A stretch of DNA of 41,343 nt, taken from positions 1-41,343 of the forward strand of contig JAIETL010000061.1 in NCBI GenBank assembly GCA_019745195.1, given 5' to 3'. The first letter of the stretch is position 1. Every line of letters begins with the position of its first letter. The notes under the pieces were generated by a model that ran no database searches, was not told the DNA's origin, and worked only from the letters and a program-made list of their open reading frames with translations. Source of the DNA: Beijerinckiaceae bacterium. GTDB lineage: Bacteria > Pseudomonadota > Alphaproteobacteria > Rhizobiales > Beijerinckiaceae. Shown in pieces: positions 1-6,800 of this stretch. Position numbers and translations under genes: made by a program.

Positions 1-951
1 GCCATCGCGCTGGCCACCGGGCTGAACTTCGCGCATCTGCCGCTGCCCTGGGCCGGCGAGCCCCGCCCGGTCCTGCCGCCCTTCTATCAGGCCGGGACCT
101 GGGGCGCGCTCGTGCTGGGCCTGGGCTTCACCGGCATCTACGCCTGGCGCGTCGCCAAGGAGGCGCGCGACCTCTCCGATGCGCTCACCGCGACCGAACT
201 CGTTCTGGCGCGCGAGCAGCATCTGTCGCAGCTCGACGGGCTGGCGGCCGCGGCCGCCCATGAACTCGGCACGCCGCTCGCCACCATCGCGCTCGTTGCC
301 AAGGAGCTGTCGCGGTTGAGCCCGCCCGACGGCGAGATGGCCGAGGACATCGCGCTGCTGCGCGAGCAGGTCGAGCGTTGCCGCGGAATCCTGGGCAAGC
401 TCGCCTCGTTGCAGGACGACGGTTCCGGGCCGCTCGACCAACTGTCGCTGCGGCTCCTGATCGAGGAGGCTGCCGGGCCTCAGCGGCCTTTCGGCGTGCC
501 CTTCGCGATCACGATGACGGGAGGTGGGCCCGAGCCGGTCTGCCGCCGCAATCCGGGCATGATCTATGGGCTCGGCAATATCGTCGACAACGCCGTCGAT
601 TTCGCGGCGTCCGGCGTCACGATCGCGGCGCAGTGGAGCGAGAGCCACGTCACGTTGATCATCGCCGATGACGGGCCGGGCTTTCCGCCCAACGTCCTGA
701 TGCGCGCGGGCGAACCCTATCTGACGCGCAGTTCCGCCGAGGGGCGCGCCGGGGGCGGACTGGGCCTCGGCCTGTTCATCGCCAAGACCCTGCTGGAGCG
801 CAGCGGGGCCGCGCTGGAATTCTCCAACCTGCCGCTGCCGGCGACGGGCGCCGCGATCCGCATCGTCTGGCCCCGTCCGGTGTTCGAGGCCGATCTGCGC
901 ATAAGGGGGACTACCAAGCCGGAAGCGCCAGCACTACATGGGGTTAGCTGA
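1..951 (+). CDS. regB: RegB/ActS/PrrB-type redox sensor histidine kinase, C-terminal part (5' end outside window)
   Basis: The reading frame is open from the first base, so the N-terminal membrane domain lies mostly outside; a last hydrophobic helix is seen around nt 100-150. The phosphoacceptor motif HELGTPLAT has its His at nt 259-261. An N-box (NIVDNAVDFA), DDGPGF and GGLGLGLFIA follow, giving a complete HATPase domain. A Cys in VERCRGIL (nt 379-381) matches the redox-active Cys known in the RegB family, which senses redox through this Cys and through quinone binding. It would phosphorylate the RegA protein encoded 82 bp downstream. The family assignment is firm; which genes it controls here cannot be seen. 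Confidence 0.9.
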   Translation, partial: AIALATGLNFAHLPLPWAGEPRPVLPPFYQAGTWGALVLGLGFTGIYAWRVAKEARDLSDALTATELVLAREQHLSQLDGLAAAAAHELGTPLATIALVAKELSRLSPPDGEMAEDIALLREQVERCRGILGKLASLQDDGSGPLDQLSLRLLIEEAAGPQRPFGVPFAITMTGGGPEPVCRRNPGMIYGLGNIVDNAVDFAASGVTIAAQWSESHVTLIIADDGPGFPPNVLMRAGEPYLTRSSAEGRAGGGLGLGLFIAKTLLERSGAALEFSNLPLPATGAAIRIVWPRPVFEADLRIRGTTKPEAPALHGVS

Positions 952-984
952 ACCAGACCATGGTGAGGGATACGCACAGGGCGC

Positions 985-1006
985 GTCCGTACTAAAATGT
1001 CCGTAC
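985..1006 (+). promoter_or_regulatory. Tandem direct repeat bracketing a -10-like hexamer upstream of regA
   Basis: GTCCGTAC occurs at 985-992 and again at 999-1006, separated by TAAAAT at 993-998, which is a 5/6 match to a -10 box. The second copy ends 28 nt before the regA ATG. No good -35 is seen. The arrangement would suit a factor binding as a tandem dimer over the regA promoter. This is inference from sequence only. Confidence 0.35.
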
Positions 1007-1033
1007 GGTGCGGCCGGTGGACGGGAGTTTTCG

Positions 1034-1618
1034 ATGCAAGAACTGTTGAGCGAGCAGGCTTTGGCGGGCGCGGGCGCACAGGATGCCGCGCTGGCGGATA
1101 TGTCCCTGCTTCTCGTCGATGACGACAAGCCATTCCTGACCAGGCTCGCCCGCGCCATGGAGAGCCGCGGCTATGCGGTGCGCACCGCCGAAAGCGTTCA
1201 GGCCGGCATCGCCGAAGTCGAATCCGCCGCGCCGGCCTTCGCGGTGATCGATCTGCGCCTCGCCGACGGCAACGGGCTCGACGTCATCGCAAGGCTGAAG
1301 GAGCGCCGCCCCGACGCGCGCGGCATCGTGCTGACCGGCTACGGCAACATCGCCACCGCCGTCAGCGCGGTGAAGCTCGGCGCATTCGATTTCCTGGCCA
1401 AGCCTGCCGACGCCGACGAGATTCATTCGGCGCTCGCCGCCGCCCGCGATTCCCGGCCGATGCCGCCAGAAAACCCGATGTCGGCCGACCGCGTCCGCTG
1501 GGAGCACATCCAGCGCGTCTACGAACTCTGCAACCGCAACGTCTCGGAAACGGCGCGGCGGCTCGGCATGCACAGGCGCACGCTGCAGCGGATTTTGGCG
1601 AAGCGCGCGCCGCGCTAG
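1034..1618 (+). CDS. regA: RegA/ActR/PrrA response regulator with Fis-type HTH
   Basis: A 194-residue protein with a receiver domain (about 23-140) and a short C-terminal Fis-like helix-turn-helix (about 160-192). Acidic residues D30/D31, phosphoacceptor D73 in VIDLRL, T101 and K123 are all present. The C-terminal helix NVSETARRLGMHRRTLQRIL is near-diagnostic of the RegA family, global redox regulators in alphaproteobacteria. I chose the ATG at 1034 because GGGAG precedes it and the receiver starts soon after; an in-frame upstream start at 938 would run into regB. It is the partner of the upstream kinase. Its stop codon interlocks with that of the convergent mmcB gene (shared CTAG). Confidence 0.93.
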   Translation: MQELLSEQALAGAGAQDAALADMSLLLVDDDKPFLTRLARAMESRGYAVRTAESVQAGIAEVESAAPAFAVIDLRLADGNGLDVIARLKERRPDARGIVLTGYGNIATAVSAVKLGAFDFLAKPADADEIHSALAAARDSRPMPPENPMSADRVRWEHIQRVYELCNRNVSETARRLGMHRRTLQRILAKRAPR

Positions 1619-2082
1619 AGGTTGGACCAGTCCGGATCCTCGCCCCGCGCCAGCCGCTCCGCCGCCAGCCTCGCGAATGCGATCGTCAGCATCTTCCGCC
1701 GCGCTCCGCTGAGCGGATGGCGCGGCGGTTCGCGCAGCATCTCGCCACCATATGCGTCGGCGACAATCAGCCCGACATCCCCGGGCAGAATTTCGCGCGG
1801 GAACTCGGGCGCGACGGCGAACAGGAAACCGTCGCAATAATCGCGGTAGTCCGGCCATTTCCCGTCGATCCGGTAGTCCTCTACGCCCGATTTCACCTCG
1901 ACCACCAGCAATTCGCCCGAGGGCGACAGCGCCACGATGTCGCCGCGCCGGCCATTCGCGAATGTCATTTCCTTGACGACGGCGTAGCCGCGCGCCCGCA
2001 GATGCCGGCCTGCGCCCCGGCAGACGGCGCGGGTGATGTCGGGCCGGGTCGGCGGTGGGTTCAGGACGGAATCGGCGAGCAT
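1615..2082 (-). CDS. mmcB: MmcB-family DNA repair protein (PD-(D/E)XK-like nuclease fold)
   Basis: A 155-residue protein matching the MmcB family, known from Caulobacter as SOS-regulated and needed for mitomycin C resistance. The core GDIVALSPSGELLVVEVK places D48, E62 and K64 in a PD-(D/E)XK-like arrangement, as expected of a restriction-endonuclease-like fold; catalysis is not proven for the family as far as I know. The ATG at 2082 gives the usual family length. A near-consensus alphaproteobacterial LexA box lies 9-23 nt upstream. The gene is convergent with regA (2-3 nt shared at the stops) and divergent from the glycosyltransferase gene. Confidence 0.85.
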   Translation of the reverse strand: MLADSVLNPPPTRPDITRAVCRGAGRHLRARGYAVVKEMTFANGRRGDIVALSPSGELLVVEVKSGVEDYRIDGKWPDYRDYCDGFLFAVAPEFPREILPGDVGLIVADAYGGEMLREPPRHPLSGARRKMLTIAFARLAAERLARGEDPDWSNL

Positions 2083-2090
2083 CGCGGCAT

Positions 2091-2105
2091 GTTCACTCTA
2101 TGTCC
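2091..2105. promoter_or_regulatory. Candidate LexA (SOS) box upstream of mmcB
   Basis: GTTC-N7-GTCC reads as 7 of 8 matches to the alphaproteobacterial SOS box GTTC-N7-GTTC. It sits just upstream of the mmcB ATG, and MmcB is known to be SOS-regulated in Caulobacter. Position and regulon fit together; the single mismatch keeps this tentative. Confidence 0.5.
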
Positions 2106-2195
2106 GCCCGCATGCAAGGCGCATGTCGAACTCCGGCGTCGACAATCGCGGAGACCTCACCTAGGCCTACGCGCCGTGTCGCTGGTGCCGCCGTT

Positions 2196-3221
2196 TTGGA
2201 AGCCTTTCTCCCCTTGCTTTTGATCGCCGCCCTGGCCGCGCTCGCCGCCGGCCGCTTTTGCGTCGTGCTGCGCCCGCTCCTGGTGCGCTACGCCATGGCG
2301 CGGCCGAGCGCGCGGTCCAGTCATAGCGTGCCGACGCCGCAGGGCGGCGGCATCGCCGTCCTCGCCGGAGCCGTTCTGGCGCTGGGCGTCGCCGTCCTCT
2401 TCGCGGGCCTGCCGACCGATGCCGGCGGCGGGCTCGTGCTGGTGCTGGCGGCGGCGATCCTGCTCGCCATCGTCGGGGCCTGGGACGATATCCGCCCGCT
2501 CTCGCCGGGCCTCCGGCTGGGCCTGCAGGCGCTCTGCGTCGGCATGGTGCTGTTCCTCGCCGCGCCGGAGGTAAGGCTCTTTCCCGAGGTGCTGCCGCTC
2601 GCCGTCGAGCGAGGCCTGGCTCTGCTGGCCGGGCTCTGGTTCGTCAATCTCGTCAACTTCATGGACGGTATCGACTGGATCACGGTCGCCGGCATCGTGC
2701 CGCTGAGCGCGGCGCTGGCGCTGGCCGGCGCGCTCGGCGTTCTTGATCCGGCGACCGGCTGGCTCGCGGCGGCGCTCTGCGGCGGGCTTCTGGGGTTTGC
2801 GCCCTTCAACAAGCCGACGGCGCGGCTCTTCCTCGGCGATGTCGGCTCGCTGCCGATCGGGCTTTTGACGGCTTATCTGCTCTACCGCCTGGCCGGGACC
2901 GGCGCGCTGACCGCCGCCCTGCTGTTGCCGCTTTACCATGTCGCGGATTCGACCATCACCCTGTTCCGTCGGCTGGCGCGGCACGAGAGGGTCTGGGAGG
3001 CGCATCGCAGCCATTTCTACCAACAGGCGACGGTGAACGGTTTTGGCGTCTCGGAGATCGTGGCGCAGGTCGCGCTGCTGAATCTCGGCCTTGTCGCGCT
3101 CGCCGCCGTCAGCCTGCGCTTTCCCGATGGCTGGGTTCAGCTCGCCTGCCTGCTGGCAGGCCTGGTGCTGACCGCGCTCCTGCTGCGGCGCTTTTCAAAA
3201 AGGCGTGCAGGTCTTGGCTGA
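2196..3221 (+). CDS. WecA/WbpL/WreU-type polyprenyl-phosphate sugar-1-phosphate transferase
   Basis: A polytopic membrane protein (about 341 aa) of glycosyltransferase family 4, which transfers a HexNAc-1-phosphate to undecaprenyl phosphate to start O-antigen or related polymers. Family signatures: WDDIRPL (D97, D98), NFMDGIDW (154-161), FLGDVGSLPIG (212-222) and the cytoplasmic sugar-recognition loop HRSHFYQQ (270-277). About ten hydrophobic segments are visible. The start is uncertain: TTG at 2196 immediately precedes the first membrane helix, but in-frame ATGs at 2100 and 2112 would add an unusual Arg-rich leader; none has a good ribosome site. The adjacent reductase and dehydratase suggest UDP-QuiNAc (or UDP-FucNAc) as substrate, as for WbpL and Rhizobium WreU. 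Confidence 0.83.
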   Translation: MEAFLPLLLIAALAALAAGRFCVVLRPLLVRYAMARPSARSSHSVPTPQGGGIAVLAGAVLALGVAVLFAGLPTDAGGGLVLVLAAAILLAIVGAWDDIRPLSPGLRLGLQALCVGMVLFLAAPEVRLFPEVLPLAVERGLALLAGLWFVNLVNFMDGIDWITVAGIVPLSAALALAGALGVLDPATGWLAAALCGGLLGFAPFNKPTARLFLGDVGSLPIGLLTAYLLYRLAGTGALTAALLLPLYHVADSTITLFRRLARHERVWEAHRSHFYQQATVNGFGVSEIVAQVALLNLGLVALAAVSLRFPDGWVQLACLLAGLVLTALLLRRFSKRRAGLG

Positions 3222-4140
3222 CGCCCTCGTCCTTGTCACCGGCGCCAGCGGCTTCATCGGGGGCCATCTCGTCGCCGGTCTCCTGGCGGCGGGGTATCGC
3301 GTCCGCATCGCGCAGCGGCGGGCTGGCCCCGCGCCGCCCGGCGTCGAGGCCGTCGTCACCGGCGATCTGACCGGGCCGATCGACTGGGCTCCCGCGCTTG
3401 CCGGCGTCGGTCATGTCGTGCATCTCGCCGGCCTCGCCCATGCCGGGCCGGGCCTGCCCGAGGCGCTCTACCAGCGCATCAACACGCAAGCGGCGCTGGA
3501 ACTGGCGCAGGCCGCCCGCGCGGCCGGCGTCGCGCGCTTCGTCTATCTGTCATCGATCAAGGCCCAGACCGGTGCCACCGGCGGCCCGCCCGCGACTGAA
3601 GCCGATCCGCCGCTGCCCGATCAGGCCTATGGCCGTTCGAAGCTCGCAGCCGAGCAAGGTCTCGCCGAACTCGATCTCGACTGGGTCGCCTTGCGCCCGG
3701 TGCTGGTCTACGGACCGGGCGTCAAGGCCAACATGGCGGCGCTGATGAGGCTCGCGCGGCTGTCCGTCCCGCTGCCGCTCGGCGCGCTGACCGCGCCGCG
3801 CTCGCTGCTGGCGGTCGAGAATCTGGTCGAGGCGATCCTGTTCGCGCTGACGCCGGCCTGTCCGGCGCGGCGCGCCTTTCTCGTCGCCGATCCCGAGCCG
3901 ATCGGCGTGGCCGGGATCGTCACGGCTCTGCGGAGCGGTCTCGGCCGTCCGCCTAGCCTGATCGCCGTGCCGCCTGCCGTGCTGCGAACGGCCGCGCTGC
4001 TGATCGGCCAGTCGCGGCGCTTCGATCTGTTGGCGGGCGGTGTGGTGGCGCAGCCCGACGCCCTGCTCAGGGCTGGCTGGCGGCCACGGGTCGAGACGAA
4101 AGTTGCGCTGGCGCGTCTGGCGTCTGCTGACGGAACCTGA
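3205..4140 (+). CDS. NAD(P)-dependent SDR; probable UDP-4-keto-6-deoxy-GlcNAc 4-reductase (WbpV/WreQ-like)
   Basis: An extended short-chain dehydrogenase of 311 aa. The Rossmann motif TGASGFIGG (12-20), VHLAG, catalytic Ser in LSSIKAQ (near 116) and YGRSK (Y142, K146) are all present, so it should be active. It overlaps the transferase by 17 nt with a GTG start at 3205 (TTG at 3214 is an alternative), so the two are probably translated together. With a WbpM-type 4,6-dehydratase encoded convergently next door, reduction of the 4-keto intermediate to UDP-QuiNAc is the most economical role. A 4-epimerase acting on another sugar is the alternative. Its last 74 nt overlap the dehydratase gene. Confidence 0.8.
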   Translation: MQVLADALVLVTGASGFIGGHLVAGLLAAGYRVRIAQRRAGPAPPGVEAVVTGDLTGPIDWAPALAGVGHVVHLAGLAHAGPGLPEALYQRINTQAALELAQAARAAGVARFVYLSSIKAQTGATGGPPATEADPPLPDQAYGRSKLAAEQGLAELDLDWVALRPVLVYGPGVKANMAALMRLARLSVPLPLGALTAPRSLLAVENLVEAILFALTPACPARRAFLVADPEPIGVAGIVTALRSGLGRPPSLIAVPPAVLRTAALLIGQSRRFDLLAGGVVAQPDALLRAGWRPRVETKVALARLASADGT

Positions 4141-6040
4141 AATCCGGGATCGCCTCGTCGAGCACCGCTTCGGCCAGTGCGCGGTCATCGGCCTTGACGG
4201 CGGCGTCGAGCCGGCCGAGCCAGCCCTGCATGCGCGGGCGGCCGGCGAAGATCGGCTTGGCCGCCATCACGCCGTCGAGGCCTGTCTCGGCCATGGGCTC
4301 GTCGCGCGCGAACAGGATCTCGTTCAGGCGCTCGCCCGGTCTGACGCCCGACACGACGATCTCGATGTCGAGGCCGGGCTCGTAGCCGGCGAGCCGGATC
4401 ATCCGCTCGGCCAGATCCATGATCCGGACGGGCTGGCCCATCTTCAACACATAAACGGCGGCGCGCTCGGCGTCGGGGCCATTGGCCAGCGTGCTCGCAT
4501 TGGCGTGCGAGGCGGCCGTCAGGACGAGGTCGCAGGCCTCGCGGATGGTCATGAAGTAGCGGATCATGTCGGGGCTGGTCACGGTCACCGGTCCGCCGCG
4601 CTCGATCTGAGCCTTGAATTTCGGCACCACCGAGCCGGCCGAGCCCAGCACATTGCCGAAGCGCACAGCTACGAGCCGCATGCCGGACGCGGCCGCGACG
4701 AATTCCGCGTCCCGCGACTGGGCGTACATCTCGGCGAAGCGCTTGGTCGCGCCCAGCATCGAGACGGGCTCGATCGCCTTGTCGGTCGAGATCATCACGA
4801 AGATCTTGGCGTTGGCCGCGATCGCGGCGTCCGTGACGTTCACCGAGCCGAAGATGTTGGTCTTGATGCCCTCGGCCCAGTCAGCCTCCAGATAGGGCAC
4901 ATGCTTGAGCGCGGCCGCATGGATGACGATGTCGGGCGCAAATGCCGTGAAGAGCTGCGTGATCCGGGCCCGGTCGCGGACATCGGCGAGCGCACCGGAG
5001 ACTTTCGCGTCATGCTCGTGGATCGATAGTTCCTCGGTGATCCGGAACAGCGCCGGCTCCGAGCTCTCGACGACCAGAAGCTCGCTCGCGCCGAAGGCCG
5101 CGCAGCGCAGGCAGATCTCGGAGCCGATCGAGCCCCCGCCGCCGGTGACGATGACGCGCTTGCCCTTGAGGAAGTGCCCGAGCCGCTCGCGGTCGATCCG
5201 GACGGAGGGCCGCACCAGCAGATCCTCGATCTCGAGCGGCGCGATCTCGGTGTCTCGCGCGCCCTCGCCGAGCGTGTCGATGCGCGAGATCGGCAGAGCG
5301 AGCTTGCGGGTGCGCGCCAGCCAGAGCTCGGGCTGCGCCTCGGGCGCAAGCGCGCTCGGCGTCGCGACGATGCGGCGGAACTCCTCGCCGCGGGCAGCAG
5401 CGTCCTGCACGATCGTCTCGACCTCGCCGAGCAGGCCGAGCACCGGCACGCCGCGGATCGACTGGTGCAGATCGTCGGGACGCGGCGACAGGATGCCAGC
5501 CGGGCGCATCTTGCGCATCGCCCCGGCTTCCATGGCGCGGATCACCATCTCGACCTCGACGCCGCGGCCCAGGATCAGGGCCGGCAGTGAGGCATCGCGG
5601 ACGGCCAGATGCCGCGTGCGGGAAAACTTGAAGTAGCGATAAGCCAGCCTCGGCCCGCCGAGCAGGGCGATCTGCATCATCCAGTAGAGCGCGATCGAAA
5701 TCTTGCCGAAATAGAACGCCCCGTAGAAATTCGGCGAGACGAGGACGTAGTCGACGACGAGCAGGCTCAGCGACAGAACCGTCACCGCCTTGACGATGTT
5801 GGACAGGTCCGGCAGCGAGGCGAAGCGCCATTTCGAGCGGTAAAGCGAAAAGAACCAGTAGACGACGCCGGCATAGGCCACGAAAGCCGGCAGGAACTGC
5901 GGCAGATAGCGCATGTGCTGCGTCAGTTGCCAGCCCTCGAAGCGGATCACGAAGACGAGCCAGATCGCCAGCGCCGTCATCACGAGATCGTGGATGACGA
6001 CGGCGAGTTTCTTCACCTGCTGCTTGGAGATACTGGCCAT
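4067..6040 (-). CDS. Membrane UDP-GlcNAc 4,6-dehydratase, WbpM/CapD/WreV-like
   Basis: A 657-residue polysaccharide biosynthesis protein. Four N-terminal membrane helices (to about 130) are followed by a CoA-binding-like domain (about 150-270) and an SDR dehydratase domain (about 290-590) with TGGGGSIGSE (299-308) and STDKA. The usual catalytic YxxxK appears as LGATK (L429, K433): the Tyr is replaced by Leu, while WbpM has Met there. The family removes water from UDP-GlcNAc to give the 4-keto-6-deoxy intermediate. The ATG at 6040 precedes the first helix; a longer upstream frame only reads through tetR in another frame. The 3' end overlaps the convergent reductase by 74 nt. Confidence 0.9.
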   Translation of the reverse strand: MASISKQQVKKLAVVIHDLVMTALAIWLVFVIRFEGWQLTQHMRYLPQFLPAFVAYAGVVYWFFSLYRSKWRFASLPDLSNIVKAVTVLSLSLLVVDYVLVSPNFYGAFYFGKISIALYWMMQIALLGGPRLAYRYFKFSRTRHLAVRDASLPALILGRGVEVEMVIRAMEAGAMRKMRPAGILSPRPDDLHQSIRGVPVLGLLGEVETIVQDAAARGEEFRRIVATPSALAPEAQPELWLARTRKLALPISRIDTLGEGARDTEIAPLEIEDLLVRPSVRIDRERLGHFLKGKRVIVTGGGGSIGSEICLRCAAFGASELLVVESSEPALFRITEELSIHEHDAKVSGALADVRDRARITQLFTAFAPDIVIHAAALKHVPYLEADWAEGIKTNIFGSVNVTDAAIAANAKIFVMISTDKAIEPVSMLGATKRFAEMYAQSRDAEFVAAASGMRLVAVRFGNVLGSAGSVVPKFKAQIERGGPVTVTSPDMIRYFMTIREACDLVLTAASHANASTLANGPDAERAAVYVLKMGQPVRIMDLAERMIRLAGYEPGLDIEIVVSGVRPGERLNEILFARDEPMAETGLDGVMAAKPIFAGRPRMQGWLGRLDAAVKADDRALAEAVLDEAIPDFRFRQQTPDAPAQLSSRPVAASQP

Positions 6041-6093
6041 GGCAGGCGGGGTATCCCGCCCTGACGGCGGCTTGTCAACGCGTGAAGGCGCTC

Positions 6094-6684
6094 TCAGGGG
6101 CGCTCGCGCAGCAGTCCCGCCATCAGGAAATCGATCATTTCGCCGATCGTCGGGCCCGGCATGCGCTCGCATTGCGCCATGAGCAGCGGATGGTGGAAGC
6201 GGATCATCGCGGTGCGGATGCAGCGCGTCGCTGCGCCCGGATCGACCGCCCGGAACTCGGCCGTCTCGACGCCCTGCGCCACGACATGGCGCAGAACCGC
6301 GTCGAAGCGCTCGATATGGCCGATGATCGCGTCCCAGCTCTCCTCCATCGCAGCGCAGACCATCTCCTGCATCCGGACCTGGTCGGCAAAGCGCGCCTCG
6401 TTGATCCGGTTGGCGGCCAGAAGCATCTCGCGTAGCCGAAAGGCGGCCGAGCCCGGCCCATCCGCGATGCCGCGCAACACGGCTTCGAGTTCGCCCTTGT
6501 AGCGCGCCAGCACGGCCTCGTTGATCGCCTTCTTGGACTCGAAGAAGCGATAGACATTGGCCGGCGACATCCGCAGCGACTTGGCGATGTCGGCGACGGT
6601 GGTCTTCTGGTAGCCGATCTCGCGGAAATGGCGCTCGGCCGCATCGACGATGCTGAGCCGCGTGTCGCGCTCGGGATGGCTCAA
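6094..6684 (-). CDS. TetR/AcrR-family transcriptional regulator
   Basis: A 196-residue regulator with the N-terminal helix-turn-helix TTVADIAKSLRMSPANVYRF (about 28-47) and an all-helical ligand domain with a TetR_C-like end. It lies 53 nt upstream of the dehydratase gene on the same strand, so the two may share a transcript. A perfect 8-bp inverted repeat sits in the spacer of its likely promoter, which indicates autorepression. The ligand cannot be read from sequence. Relatives often control efflux pumps, but no pump gene is in the window. Confidence 0.88.
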   Translation of the reverse strand: MSHPERDTRLSIVDAAERHFREIGYQKTTVADIAKSLRMSPANVYRFFESKKAINEAVLARYKGELEAVLRGIADGPGSAAFRLREMLLAANRINEARFADQVRMQEMVCAAMEESWDAIIGHIERFDAVLRHVVAQGVETAEFRAVDPGAATRCIRTAMIRFHHPLLMAQCERMPGPTIGEMIDFLMAGLLRERP

Positions 6685-6727
6685 GGCGGCCCGTCCTCGG
6701 TGATGATGGGATCAGGAATAAGGGGAT

Positions 6728-6751
6728 ATGACGAATTTCGTCATTCGTCAA
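6728..6751. promoter_or_regulatory. Probable TetR operator within the tetR promoter
   Basis: ATGACGAA-T-TTCGTCAT is a perfect 8-bp inverted repeat (6728-6744). A third half site TTCGTCA overlaps its right end (6744-6750). On the minus strand TTGACG (6751-6746) is a good -35, and TATCCC (6728-6723) would be a -10 at 17 nt, so the palindrome fills the spacer. That geometry suits autorepression of tetR. Confidence 0.6.
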
Positions 6752-6769
6752 TAACGTTTGCGATCAAGG

Positions 6770-6791
6770 CTTTATGTCAAAAGACATAAAG
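6770..6791. repeat. 9-bp inverted repeat between cobQ stop and tetR
   Basis: CTTTATGTC (6770-6778) and GACATAAAG (6783-6791) are perfect inverted repeats around AAAA. The element is 10 nt past the cobQ stop and about 20 nt upstream of the tetR promoter. No T-run follows on either strand, so it is not a standard terminator; a second operator is equally possible. Confidence 0.45.
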
Positions 6792-6800
6792 TCCTTATCG

